64,000 nt of DNA from Prorocentrum cordatum (GCA_963575745.1 CAUYUJ010015946.1:138536-202535); one strand, 5' to 3'; shown: positions 1 through 9,083, counted from the stretch's first letter. A program made the numbers and translations. Notes: generated by a model not told the origin, from the letters alone.

Positions 1-1306
1 AAGGGACCCACCGAAGGCCCCAGTGGTTGCTCTCGCATGCGTTTCCCCCGCCCTGGGCAGCGTTTCGTGGCCCCATAGGGAGCTCCACCGAAGGCCCCAG
101 TTTGTTGCTCTCGCATGCGTTTCCTCGCATGCGCCCTTGGCAGCGTTTCGTGGCCCCATAGGGAGCTCCACCGAAGGCCCCAGTGCTGCTCTCGCATGCG
201 TTTCCCCCACCCTGGGCAGCGCTTCGTAGCCCCATAGGGAGCTCCACCGAAGGCCCCAGTGGTTGCTCTCGCATGCGTTTCCCCCCCAGGGCAGCGTTCG
301 TGCCCCACAGGCACTGAAGGCCCCAGTGGCTGCTCTCGCATGCACCCAGGGCAGCGTTTCGTGGCCCCATAGGGAGCTCCACCGAAGGCCCCAGTGGTTG
401 CTCTCGCATGCGTTTCCCCCGCCCTGGGCAGCGCTTCGTGGCCCCATAGGGAGCTCCACCGAAGGCCCCAGTTGTTGCTCTCGCATGCGTTTCCCCCGCC
501 CTTGGCAGCGTTTCGTGGCCCCATAGGGAGCTCCACCGAAGGCCCCAGTGGCTGCTCTCGCATGCGTTTCCCCCGCCCTGGGCAGCGCTTCGTAGCCCCA
601 TAGGGAGCTCCACCGAAGGCCCCAGTGGTTGCTCTCGCATGCGGTTCCCCCGCCCAGGGCAGCGTTCCGTGGCCCCACAGGCAGTCCCTGAAGGCCCCAG
701 TGGCTGCTGCATGCGTTCGCATGGGCCCTGGGCAGCGCTTCGTGGCCCCATAAGGAGCTCCACCGAAGGCCCCAGTGGCTGCTCTCGCATGCGTTTCCCC
801 TGCCCTGGGCAGCGCTTCGTGGTCCCATCGTGAGCTCCACCGAAGGCCCCAGCTGTTGCTCTCGCATGCGTTTCCCCTACCCAGGGCAGTGCTTCGTGGC
901 CCCATAGGGAGCTCCACCGAATGCCCCAGTGGCTGCTCTCGCATGCAGGTCTCCCACCCAGGGCAGCGCTTCGTGGCCCCATAGAGAGCCCCACCGGATG
1001 CCCCAGTGGCTGCTATCGCATGCGGTTCCCCCACCCAGGGCAGCGTCTCGTGGCCCCATAGGGAGTTCCACTGAAGGCCTCAGTGGCTGCTCTCGCATGC
1101 GTTTCCCCCAACCAGGGCAGCGCTTCGTGGCCCCATAAGGAGCCCCACCGAAGGCCCCAGTGGTTGCTCTCGCATGCGGTTCCCCCGCCCAGGGCAGCGT
1201 TTCGTGGCCCCACAGGCAGCTCCACCGAAGGCCCCAGTGGCTGCTCTCGCATGCGGTTCCCGCGCCCAAGGCAGCGTTTCGTGGCCCCATAGGGAGCTCC
1301 ACCGAA
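1..1306. repeat. 77-bp minisatellite, about 17 units
   Basis: Tandem units of about 77 bp, each holding the landmarks CTCCACCGAAGGCCCCAG, GCTCTCGCATGCG and GCAGCGCTTCGTGGCCCC. Landmarks recur near 29, 107, 188, 265, 332, 400, 476, 555, 630, 704, 779, 857, 934, 1012, 1088, 1166 and 1242. A few units are shortened (around 300-400 and 700). The array ends sharply near 1306. Because 77 is not a multiple of 3, every frame stays open across consecutive units, so the overlapping open frames on both strands are by-products. Not CRISPR: there are no unique spacers. Confidence 0.95.
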
Positions 1307-1394
1307 AGCGGCACCCAAAACGCGTTACGAATAATTGCTTATGGTTGGGTCCTTCGCCAAGATAATTCTGGAGAGGGAGGAGGGAGGAAGGGTA

Positions 1395-1562
1395 CAGCCG
1401 GCCTTGACTGGTAGGTCGACCATGCCACATTCAGGGTACCCTTGTGTTCTGTCTCTCCCGGCATGTACAACCCGCGTGTCCTTTGTTGCTTTGGGGCCAC
1501 GCTGCCGTTGGAAGAGTCTCGTGTCTTCTCGGGTGTCCTGTCCAGTCAAATCGGACTGTATC
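1395..1562. mobile_element. TIR element X, copy 1
   Basis: About 168 bp, homologous to 42503-42661 (shared blocks GGTCGACC, GGGTACCC, GAGTCTCGTGTC/GGGTCTCGTGTC, GTGTCCTGTCCA). The ends form an imperfect inverted repeat of about 20 bp: CAGCCGGCCTTGACTGG against the complement of TCCAGTCAAATCGGACTG. No coding potential. Abuts element U on its right. Confidence 0.6.
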
Positions 1563-1773
1563 GGGGAAGCGTAAAGCTCGAGTAAGCCGGATCTTGGGTT
1601 TGCTGAAGCTTTTTGACGAGCGCGTCTTGGATTTTGACGGTCCAGTTTTCGTGGGACGTCTGCAGCGGGAGCCCTTACCAAATCTCAGATTGGGTCTCGT
1701 CTGTTTTATGATGGCCCCCAGTCATGCCAACCCGAGTCCCCAGTACCCGAGTCTTACGTCTCCCTGGCTGTAG
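1561..1773. mobile_element. TIR element U, copy 1 (diverged)
   Basis: Related to 1919-2136 and 47023-47223. Internal landmarks are GATTTTGACG, CTGCAGCGGGAG, GGTCTCGTCTGTTTTATGA and the right terminus GAGTCTTACGTCTCCCTGG, which mirrors the left GGGGAAGCGTAA. Most diverged of the three copies; immediately followed by a family A element. Confidence 0.6.
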
Positions 1774-1778
1774 GATGA

Positions 1779-1917
1779 ATCCGGGCCTGTCCCTCTACAG
1801 GTGGAATATTCAAGAATGGTGAAAAATAATAAGAGGATGTGTTGAGCATTTTTGACATGTTTGGTGTATTGTTTATGTGTCGTCCAACATCCCCCTGCAG
1901 GGGGACAGGCCCGACCT
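1779..1917. mobile_element. TIR-A element, copy A1
   Basis: Left TIR CGGGCCTGTCCCTCTACAGG and right TIR CCTGCAGGGGGACAGGCCCG are nearly perfect complements. Interior is AT-rich (AATATTC..AATAATAAG..GACATGTTTGG), unlike the GC-rich surroundings. About 139 bp. Lies between two U elements; its target duplication is not clear. Confidence 0.85.
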
Positions 1918-1918
1918 A

Positions 1919-2136
1919 CCTGTATCGTGCGAGCGTGAGACCCGGGTTTGCCGGGACTCGGGTTCGCCATCGTTTTTTGACGACCGCGACTCGGATTTTG
2001 ACGAGGAGGAGTTTTGTGGGATGTCTGCAGCGGGAGGCCTCGTCAAAATGCAGGCTCGGCCTCGTCATTTTTTTGACGACCTCGTCGGGGATTTCCGAGT
2101 CCCCCGCACCCGGGTCTTACGTCTCCCCGACTGTAG
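1919..2136. mobile_element. TIR element U, copy 2
   Basis: Core GCGTGAGACCCGGGT at left and ACCCGGGTCTTACGTC at right form the inverted ends. Interior GATTTTGACGAGGAGGAG and GCGGGAGGCCTCGTCAAAA is close to 47090-47150, the copy inserted in the LINE remnant. No open frame of interest. Confidence 0.75.
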
Positions 2137-2327
2137 GAGGATGACGAACATTCAATCTCCCACATCTGCTGCTGCCGCTCCCGCCTCCCGTTTCTCCCGC
2201 CCGGCGCTTCGGTGACCCACGGGACGCAGTGCTCTCGGGTCGGGCGGCCGTGCCGCCTGGCCAGGTGGGGGCTCCGTGCGCTGCCGGCGATGCGCCAGCC
2301 TGGCGTCGAGGAGGAAGCTTCGTGTTG

Positions 2328-2440
2328 AGTCGGGCCCGTCCCTCTACAGGAGTGATATGCAAAAATAGTCAACACTTAGTCTGGGGACGATTTTTGATTC
2401 GTGGACCCTGGCAGGAGTCAGACAAAGGACTCGCATGGTG
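2328..2440. mobile_element. TIR-A left half, copy A2
   Basis: Starts TTGAGTCGGGCCCGTCCC and runs into ATAGTCAACACTTAGTCTGG, typical of the 5' part of family A. No matching right TIR before the H element at 2440, so it is a truncated or interrupted copy. Confidence 0.6.
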
Positions 2441-2668
2441 ACCGTCTTTTCTTATTCATTGTTTTGCCGATCGGCGCGGGCCCTCGCACCCCCCCCTCCT
2501 CAACGGAGTAGATCTTGGCTGTTTCTGGCGCCTGTTGCGAGCAGGTGGAGTCTCCCCCTTAGGGCACCCTATTGCAAACAGGCGCACTAAGCAGGGGTCT
2601 GGAGCCAGCCCCCTCCCTCCCCCCCTCCTTCCGCCCAATGTCGAAAGCCGAATACGAACACGCTCACG
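2440..2668. mobile_element. TIR element H, copy 1
   Basis: One of four copies (also 8464-8704, 15925-16153, 57880-58094). Landmarks in order: GCCGATCGGCGCGGGCC, GGAGTAGATCTTGGCTGTTT, GGCGCCTGTT, GCAAACAG, CCGCCCAATGTCGAAA. The best copies end in GTGATCGTTTTCTTATTC and GAATAAGAACACGCTCAC, an imperfect TIR of about 20 bp. Confidence 0.8.
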
Positions 2669-3507
2669 ATGAGGAAGAGATGCCCCTACTGCTACCCTTC
2701 GCCCGTATTCCGCTTTTTGTGCCTCCAGGGAGGCCCTCGCCGCACCGCTGGGTTCGCCTCGACATTCTGGTCAGAACGCACCCGGGAGAGGTCCAGGGAG
2801 TGGCGTCGCAGGCCTAGAGATTGACACCAACACCAATATCGGCGCTGTTCCTCCACCGAGGGAAGAAAGATCCCGATCTCGGTGATGGTGGTAATATTTT
2901 GGCTTCCAAGGTGGCCGAAACATTACCACCAACATCGGAATCTAGGATCATCTCCCCCCTGTGGAGGCAGCCCCCTTGTCTTGGTGTTGGTGCCCATTTC
3001 CAGGCCTCCAGTAGCGGTATCGGTTTCTTCTGGTTCCCTGCCGGGCAGCGCCGACAGTCCACGCGCGAGGAGGAGGAGAAGGGGCCTATGGGAGCTCCGT
3101 CCGCCTCCCGGGGAGCGGGCCAGCACCTCCAGGGGCATCCCCAGGGCCCCCTCCGGCCTCCTCTGGGCTCACAGACCGTGATATTTGTGTCACAACGGGA
3201 ACTCCCAAAGGTTTGGGCTCCCAGCGCTTTTCACAACGATGCCCGAGGAGGAGGAGGAGGAGGAGGAGGAGGAGGAGGAGGAGGAGGAGGAGGACGAGGA
3301 GGAGGAGCAGGAGGAGGAGGAGGAGGAGGAGGAGGAGGACCGTACTTCTGCCCTTCGCCCGCGTTCCGCTTCTTGGGGGCCTCCCGGGAGGCCCTCCTCG
3401 CCACGCCGCCGGGTTCGCAGACCGTGTTTTATATTTCACGGCGTGGACTCCCAAAGTCCAGCAGGGGCGAAGCGTCCCGGCTTCCCTGCAGCCCCACCAA
3501 AGATCGG
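2669..3507. other. Duplicated unique block plus GGA array
   Basis: Segment 2688-2765 recurs at 3342-3420 (CTTCGCCCGCGTTCCGCTT, GGAGGCCCTCGCCGC, GGGTTCGC). Between them lies a (GGA)n array at 3240-3340. The long frames here are translated microsatellite. I see no gene. Confidence 0.6.
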
Positions 3508-3692
3508 GGCGGCAAAGAGGGGGGTGATGATTAGGGGGGGTGGATATCATGGTGGGGGCCATGATATTTCCCCAGATCTCATGGCGCCTCTTCTTATTTC
3601 ATTACGTCCCTGGCCCCCCCGCTGGTCCGCGCACATGCCACTGGTCATGATTTGCACCCCCCCTCTTGGACACCCCCCTCTTGGCCGCTCCC
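3508..3692. mobile_element. TIR element I, copy 1
   Basis: About 185 bp, roughly 90% like 41711-41896 by eye. Ends GGCGGCAAAGAGGGGGGTG and the complement of CACCCCCCTCTTGGCCGC form an imperfect TIR of about 45 bp. Inside is a small palindrome, ATATCATGG..CCATGATAT. Confidence 0.75.
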
Positions 3693-3823
3693 GAAAAGAG
3701 TGTTCTGAGAACTATTTGTGGTTTGCACGAGGTGTCCTGAGAACACTCCTGCCTGCGCCTGTCTCGTTTCGGCACATCGGGCTTCTGTTCTGAGAACGTT
3801 GGTGCCGTTCTTCGAGCATTTTT

Positions 3824-3990
3824 GTCGGGGGTGGACAGACCTCCTACCCTGACACGTCGATTAGCGAATTGACCGTGTTCGGTTCGCGCGAGGGCGTCGC
3901 GGCCGTTGTTTTTGCGGGTCCAGGTCCGGCGGTTTCGGTCCTGGACCGTTTTCGCTAAAGGGAGGTTCAGGGAGGTTTGTCCACCGCCGA
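3824..3990. mobile_element. TIR element K, copy 1
   Basis: Homologous to 8911-9083: GTCGGGGGTGGACAGA, TGACACGTCGATTAG, GGCCGTTGTTTTT, TTTTCGCTAAAGGG. Ends GGGGGTGGACAGACCTCC and GGAGGTTTGTCCACCGCC are inverted. The 130 bp before it (3693-3823) repeats TGAGAAC/GAACACT motifs resembling the interior of family O. Confidence 0.7.
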
Positions 3991-4008
3991 TTTGGCGTGC
4001 TAAGAACA

Positions 4009-4206
4009 TCGGGCCGGGCGAAAGGGGTTGGGAAAGGGGGGGGTACGAAATCTGCTGCAGGCAGCTGGTTTCGGCCCCCCCGAGGGGCCCATTCCTCGAT
4101 ACATGGGCGCCTCCCGGCGCCGGGAGGCGCCGGGAAAACCGGCTGCGCGAGCTGATTCTCACCCCCCCCCCCCTTTGCTATCCCCCCCCGCTTTCGCCCG
4201 ACCCGA
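4009..4206. mobile_element. TIR element J, copy 1
   Basis: About 198 bp with ends TCGGGCCGGGCGAAAGG and CTTTCGCCCGACCCGA; second copy at 17441-17637. Interior GGCCCATTCCTCGATACATG and an inner palindrome GGCGCCTCCCGGCGCCGGGAG. It is flanked by about 50-bp direct repeats (3957-4007 and 4211-4262) that carry the right end of K. Confidence 0.8.
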
Positions 4207-4270
4207 TAGAAAGGGAGGTTTGGAGAGCTCCGTCCACCGCCGATTTGGGGTGCCAGGAGCACCTCGTTCG

Positions 4271-4493
4271 GAGCCCCGAATCATCAGGGGTAACTCGGGT
4301 CGGGGATAACTCGGGTTCGTTTTCCGGGAAGCCAAACCCGAGTTACCCCGGACCCGAGTTACCCCGGATAACTCGGGCGTCCAGAGCCCCAGAATCATCA
4401 GGGGTAACTCGGGTCAGGGATAACTCGGGTTCGTTTTTGGGGAACCCAAACCCGAGTTACCCCGGACCCGAGTTACCCCGGATAACTCGGGCG
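4271..4493. repeat. Two tandem hairpin units built on TAACTCGGGT
   Basis: Units 4271-4380 and 4385-4493, about 95% alike by eye. Each starts GAATCATCAGGGGTAACTCG and contains GGTAACTCGGGT twice on one side and ACCCGAGTTACC twice on the other, so each folds into a long hairpin. The two loops differ slightly (TTTTCCGGGAAGCC against TTTTTGGGGAACCC). Confidence 0.85.
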
Positions 4494-4733
4494 CCCAACT
4501 CGTGGCAGGCCTGCGGGCGTGCCGGGGCAGGCGGCGCGCCTGCTCGGCCGAAGGGGCTCCGGGCCCCCTGCCCCCCCGAGGGGGCGGGCTGCCCTCCCGA
4601 GCCCGTTCCCTGCGGCCGCGCCCGTGGCCCGACGGGGCCTGCCCCCTCGGGAGGCCGAAGACTGTCGGCCAGAGCTTTTTTTTTTTTTTTTTTTTTTTTG
4701 TTTTTAATTTATTTTTAAAAATAAGACTCTGGC
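4494..4733. other. GC-rich stretch ending in a T tract
   Basis: Open in several frames because of GC content; no family recognised. At 4676-4700 there is a run of about 22 T followed by AT-rich sequence, abutting element Q. Confidence 0.4.
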
Positions 4734-4920
4734 AACCCAGACCTCCTCGAGTCATGAAGAAATCACGACGGGAGGTTTTGCGCTATTTTCGGCCTCTGGG
4801 GGCCCTCGCCGGGCCTCGGGAGCGTCAACAATCGACTCGGGATGAAAAACCGGTCCCGGGGAATGGGTCTGGACCTCTGGGGGTCGCGTCATGAAAAAAT
4901 CATGACGTCGGGGGTCTGGG
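4734..4920. mobile_element. TIR element Q, copy 1
   Basis: About 187 bp, nearly identical to 6371-6559. Ends CCCAGACCTCCTCGAGTCAT and ATGACGTCGGGGGTCTGGG are inverted. Core landmarks: ACGACGGGAGGTTTTGCG, GCCCTCGCCGGGCCTCGGG, GACTCGGGATGAAAAACCGG. Confidence 0.85.
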
Positions 4921-5427
4921 AAGTTTATTTGCATGGACGGGGGGGGGGGCTGAGCCTGAAGCAGGCCGCAAACGACTTGCACGTTCGGGGGGCGCGGAAA
5001 TCACGCAAGTCGAAAGGCACTTGCACGCTAGTATTCGCTTGAAGAGGGGCGAGGGGGGGGGGGGGCGAGCGCCATGCAAGTAAACTTGCCCGAATCCAAA
5101 ACAAAAACAGGCTCCTAGACGTAAGAGGTGACCTTTCGCCGGAGTGACCTTTGGTCGGGCACAGATGGGTCCCCAGATGGCTGAAAACGAGGCAGTAGCA
5201 GCTGCTTGCGCGCCCGGCCCCCCAAGACGTCGCGCACCAAAGGTCATTCTTACCCAGGGTCACTCTTGCGTGTAGTCGAGACTGGGGGGCCTGGGGCCCC
5301 CGTCGGGCGGGTGGTGAGGCTGAGGCCGAAGACTGGCAGGCCTGGGGCCCCCTCGGGAGGCCGAAGTCTGGGAGGCCCCAGGGCCCCTGGGCCGCCTCTG
5401 GCCCCCGTCGGGCGGGTGGTGATGTTG
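4921..5427. other. GC-rich spacer with CCGTCGGGCGGGTGGTG repeats
   Basis: No gene seen. The motif CCGTCGGGCGGGTGGTG occurs at about 5298 and 5406 and, modified, at 5608, the last two flanking element A3. The remainder is G-tract and C-tract rich. Confidence 0.5.
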
Positions 5428-5586
5428 AGCCGGGCCTGTCTCTCTATAGGGGAGGAGTCTTCAGAGACAGTCAAAGAGTAGTCTGGGGGCGATGTTTGGA
5501 CTATTTCTTGTTTTTTTTGGGGGGTATTTGAGGGTCATTCTTGATTTTTCGTCCAAGGTCCGCTTGTAGGAGGACATGCCCGACCT
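5428..5586. mobile_element. TIR-A element, copy A3
   Basis: Left TTGAGCCGGGCCTGTC..TATAGGGGAGGAG and right GTAGGAGGACATGCCCGACC. The interior has the family motifs AGAGTAGTCTGGGGGCGATG and ATTTTTCGTCC. Flanks share the CCGTCGGGCGGGTGGTG minisatellite on both sides. Confidence 0.85.
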
Positions 5587-5756
5587 AAGCTTGGGACCTC
5601 GGGGCCTCCTCTGGCCTCCGTCGGGCCGGTGGTGGGGGGTGCCTTTTCTTCCGCCCCCCCCCCCCTTAGGCCACCCCACATTGTCACCCACCCTGGCCAG
5701 CCGATGCTTGCAGGGCGCTGCTGTGCATCCTGGCGCAGCCGACCCGATTCGATTCC

Positions 5757-5925
5757 GATCCCAGACATGCGACGTCCTGGTTTTTTCAATGCGGGGCCCC
5801 TGAAAGCCCCGACCCCTTCTCCGGGACCGGCTTCCCCTCCCGAGTCGGCTTTGGACGGCCCCGAGGCCCGGGGCGAGGGCTCTCTGGGGCCGAAATCGAG
5901 CAAAAACCTCCCGTCCTGATTTCTT
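5757..5925 (-). mobile_element. TIR element Q, diverged, reversed
   Basis: Reverse-complement of Q: CGGGACCGGCTTCCC, CCCGAGTCGGCTTTGG, GAGGCCCGGGGCGAGGGC, AAAACCTCCCGTCC. Much decayed relative to copies 1 and 2. Confidence 0.6.
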
Positions 5926-6086
5926 TTACTTACCAGCCTCGAACGTATCCCTATCCCCAAGATTGACACGCCAAAAGGCGATGACAACCTCAGGGATTCG
6001 CCCCCCAAAAGTAGGGGAATCCCGAAGATGGGCGTCGTGATGAGGAGGTGCCCAGCATAGGGATAGGGAGACGTTCCAGGCTGGTA

Positions 6087-6692
6087 ATTCTACGACGCGA
6101 TCCCGTGCGGGCTTCGCTCCGAGCCGACGCCGACCCCCCCTCCTCCTCCTCCTCCTCCTCCTCCTCCTCCTCCTCCTCCTCCTCCTCCTCCTCCTCCTCC
6201 TCCTCCTCCTCCTCCTCCTCCTCCTCCGCCCCGCTGCCGGCCGATATGCCGCCCTCATGCCGCGCTCCTGGGGGCGCGGCGGGCTCGTCGCCAAAGGGCC
6301 CCGGCGCCCCGAGTTCTGGGTGCGAGGGCCCTCAGGGGCCGACATCGGGCAAGAACCTCCTGTCCTGCTTTCCCAGACCTCCTCGAGTCATGAAGAAATC
6401 ACGACGGGAGGTTTTGCGCTATGTTCGGCCTCTGGGGGCCCTCGCCGGGCCTCGGGAGCGTCAAAAAACGACTCGGGATGAAAAACCGGTCCCGGGGAAT
6501 GGGTCTGGACCTCCGGGGGTCGCGTCATGAAAAAAATCATGACGTCGGGGGTCTGGGTTTCTTCTACGACGCGATCCCGTGTGGGCTTCGCCCCGAGCCG
6601 GCGCCGATCCCCCGCCCCGCGGCCGACCGATCTGCTGCACTCTGCTGCGCTCTTCTTGGGCGCGGCGGGCTCGTCGCCCCGGGCCCTGGCGC
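6087..6692. repeat. Tandem duplication, one half with TCC expansion
   Basis: Block starting TTCTACGACGCGATCCCGTG at 6088 recurs at 6566. Both continue into CGGGCTTCG..CCGAGCC, then GGGCGCGGCGGGCTCGTCGC (6272 and 6660). The first half contains an 83-bp (TCC)n run at 6143-6226 that is missing from the second. Q copy 2 sits between the halves. Confidence 0.75.
6371..6559. mobile_element. TIR element Q, copy 2
   Basis: Near-identical to 4734-4920 with a few substitutions (CTATGTTCGG for CTATTTTCGG, one extra A in the right arm). Flanks CTTT|CCCAGACC and GGTCTGGG|TTTC allow a 3-bp TTT duplication, but that is weak evidence. Confidence 0.85.
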
Positions 6693-6806
6693 CCGTGCGG
6701 CGGGCGGGCGCGCGGCCCAGCCGGGAGCGGGCGCGCCCCCATGTGGCGGCGCGCACAAAGGGGGCGTGGGGGAGGGGTGGAACGACGCGAAGATCGGGAC
6801 AACATC

Positions 6807-6938
6807 GGATCGGGATAACTCGAAATCTCTGAGAATCGGCGGGTTTGGAGGATGTGTTGGGCGCCGCGGCCGCTCCAGAGCGTTCCGGGACGCTCTGAGA
6901 GCGCTCCGGAAGGCTCTGGAGCGATTTATCCCGATCCC
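6807..6938. repeat. Nested inverted repeat, single copy
   Basis: Outer arms GGATCGGGATAA and TTATCCCGATCC enclose an inner hairpin at 6872-6921 with arms CTCCAGAGC and GCTCTGGAG. About 131 bp, no homologue seen in the window. Confidence 0.6.
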
Positions 6939-6949
6939 AGCCCTGTTTT

Positions 6950-7098
6950 AGAGGGGGGAAGGCTTCCTAGAAGAAGGCTGCTTCTTAGAAGCAGCGAGCC
7001 TCACGTTCACAGACAGGGCCCGCGCCTTCTAAGAGGCAGGGGTGCTTCTACTAAGAAGCCCTCCACCCTCCCCCTACTCCCCTCGGCGCGCCGCCAAC
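6950..7098. mobile_element. TIR element R, copy 1 (CTTCTAGAAG type)
   Basis: Built of CTTCT-AGAAG palindromes: GGCTTCCTAGAAGAAGG at left, CTTCTACTAAGAAGCCCTCC at right, with GGCCCGCGCCTTCTAAG inside. It ends in a motif (CGGCGCGCCGCC) shared in form with the end of copy 2 at 9083-9226, and 61030-61062 carries a similar terminal motif. Confidence 0.7.
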
Positions 7099-7480
7099 CT
7101 ATGCGCAGAGGATCCGAGGCGGGAACGTGTCCGTGACCACCGCCTGGAGGGTCAGTTTTCGGAGCCTCGGCAGGCGGTGGATACGTATGGGCATGTTCGG
7201 GCCCCCAGGGGCTAAAATATTTCTTTCCACATCCACAGCCCGCTGGGGCACCGGGACGTCGATTCCCAGGAGGTGGATATGGATAAACCCCTTACTCGCA
7301 GAGGAGCTGGGAGGCCACGGCAAGGATGCGCCGTGTTCTTTCTTTCCGACGCCTCCTGGCGAAGAAGAGACCGTTTTCGTCTCGACTTTGTTTTGCGGCA
7401 AGAGGTGGATTGAAGACAAAGCGAGGAAGAACGGAAACAAAACGAAAACGAAAAACACCGTTTAGGTTCAGCCTTGGAAC
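7099..7480. other. No recognisable gene
   Basis: Mixed-composition sequence with short frames only. A stretch at 7410-7460 repeats GGAAACAAAACGAAAACG. Nothing that I can assign. Confidence 0.4.
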
Positions 7481-7630
7481 ATGCCATAAACATTTTGTTT
7501 TGGCGCTCCGCGCGGTTTTCCTGGATCCGCCGTGCGGTCACCCCAGCGGCGCCTCCGGCGCCGCGGGGTGTCCAGCGCAAATCCAGGAAATCCGCGCGGG
7601 GAGCCAACAGTTGTTGGTTTGTGCCGTGTT
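7481..7630. mobile_element. Foldback element E, copy 1
   Basis: Arms CATTTTGTTTTGGCGCTCCG and complement of CGGGGAGCCAACAGTTG; core GCGGCGCCTCCGGCGCCGC. Diverged relative of 43911-44125 and 45826-46034. Confidence 0.65.
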
Positions 7631-7819
7631 TTCTTCTTCCACTAGTCACACCGCGACAGGCCTTTGCACAGGAATTGAAGGTTCAAGATTGGGTTGGCAT
7701 CTGCTGTGCTTTGATTTGAATCCTTGGTGGATCAGCCGGGATATCATATCGAAACACGGCGTCCTCTAGGGCCGTGGCTTCTGCAGTGAAGTATGACACG
7801 TGCGGATTGATCTGAGATG

Positions 7820-8110
7820 CGTTCTTAGACCCCTCGTGTCGTGAACAAAGTCATGGCGGGAGGTTTTTGGCTATTCTTCGGCGGCGAGCGAGGGGGGGAA
7901 GTGTGAAGGGACGGGCCTTCTCAGAAGGCTCGGAAGTCCCCCAGCCTTCTGAGAAGTTTTCTAAGCCTTCTCCGAAGACACAGAAAGCTTCTCAGAAGGC
8001 CAGAGGGCTTTGAGAAGTCCCGCCGCCTTCAGGGAAGGCCTTCGTCTTCTCACGCCCTCCCCTCGCTCGCCGCCGATTTTTTCGGCCTCGGAGTGCTTTG
8101 GGCCCCAGGA
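7820..8110. mobile_element. Element Q interrupted by element R (7880-8074)
   Basis: Q sequence (CCTCGTGTCGTGAAC, GGCGGGAGGTTTTTGGCTAT) runs to 7879, stops, and resumes at 8076 (TTTTTTCGGCCTC, GGGCCCCAGG). The insert has TIRs CGGCGAGCGAGGGGGGGAAG and CCCTCCCCTCGCTCGCCG and is full of CTTCTCAGAAG palindromes. ATTCTTCGG on the left and ATTTTTTCGG on the right may be a decayed target duplication. Confidence 0.7.
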
Positions 8111-8114
8111 CTGT

Positions 8115-8256
8115 CAGGATGGGAAAACACAGACACAATTAGTCGTCGATTCCCCAGAAAATAGGGGAAGATATGGGAAGTGGGAGGGGAGACGAAAACC
8201 CCAAAAATATAGGAAAATATGGGGAATCTTTTAATTTGTGTCCCAGGGCCCCTTCA
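8115..8256. mobile_element. TIR-B element, copy B1
   Basis: TCAGGATGGGAA..ACACAGACACAAT at left, GATTCCCC..GGGGAATC inner arms, TTTGTGTCCCAGGGCCCCTT at right. Short version of the family. Confidence 0.85.
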
Positions 8257-8424
8257 TCTACGCTGTGAGAGAATCATGGCGTCGGGTCGGGGTTCCCCCA
8301 GACTTCAGGACGTCCACGACTTTTCCGACTGCTCCGCGCGGGCCGCAGGAACGCGAGGGCCGCTGGATGCTCCCCAGTTCCTGCAGCGCGTCCGGAGGCA
8401 TCGCTCGAGAGAGAGAGAGAGAAG

Positions 8425-8790
8425 ATGTCATAAACATAATATTTTCGCAGCTCCGCGCGGATTTGTGATCGTTTTTTATTCCTTGTTTTGCCGATCGGCG
8501 CGGGCCCCCCCAACCCCCCTCCCCCCCCCCCTGGAGTGGATCTTGGCTGTGTTCTGGCGCCTGTTTCGAGCAGGTGGAGCCTCCCCCATCCCCATAATGG
8601 ACGCCCTGTTGCAAACAGTCGCACTAAGCAGAGGTCCGGAGCCAGACCCCCCCCTCCCCCCCCTTCCGCCCAATGTCGAAACGCCGAGTAAGAAAACGCT
8701 CACTTTCCTGGACTTGCGCTGGGCCCACCTGGCGGCGTGTCCGGCGCCGGCGTTTCAGTTTCTGCTGCCCGCGAGGATCCGCGCGATGTA
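8425..8790. mobile_element. Foldback E interrupted by element H (8464-8704)
   Basis: Left E arm (TCATAAACATAATATTTTCG, GCTCCGCGCGGATTT) ends at 8463. E resumes at 8705 (CCTGGACTTGCGCTGGGCCC, TCCGGCGCCGG). Between is a complete H copy beginning GTGATCG and ending CGCTCAC, flanked by TTT on both sides, a possible 3-bp duplication matching the uninterrupted GGATTTC-TGG in other E copies. Confidence 0.7.
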
Positions 8791-8910
8791 TCGAGAGACG
8801 CGGTCCGGCGATCTCGGGCCGCTCGAGCAGCTGCCATTCGTGGCCCCGGAGTTTTTTTTTCCCTTGGCTCGTGGCCTCGCAGCACTTCTGCCCGCCCCCC
8901 TACAGTTGGC

Positions 8911-9083
8911 GTCGGGGGTGGACAGAACCCCCAACAGTGACACGTCGATTAGTGAATTGTCCGTTTTCGGTTCTCGTGATGGCGCCGTGGCCGTTATTTT
9001 CCAGGCTTGCGCCCGCTAGGTTTGGGCCTCAGGTCGTTTTCACTAAACCACGTTTTACTAAAGGGGGGTCTGTCCATCCCCGA
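8911..9083. mobile_element. TIR element K, copy 2
   Basis: Homologue of 3824-3990, same ends GTCGGGGGTGGACAGA and TCTGTCCATCCCCGATG. Followed without a gap by an R element. Confidence 0.7.

Noticed and set aside
3086-3562. Poly-Leu/poly-Glu frames across GGA arrays (also 34893, 38412, 40833, 49171, 52180, 53475)
   Set aside because: Simple-sequence translations; frames end within a few codons of the array borders.
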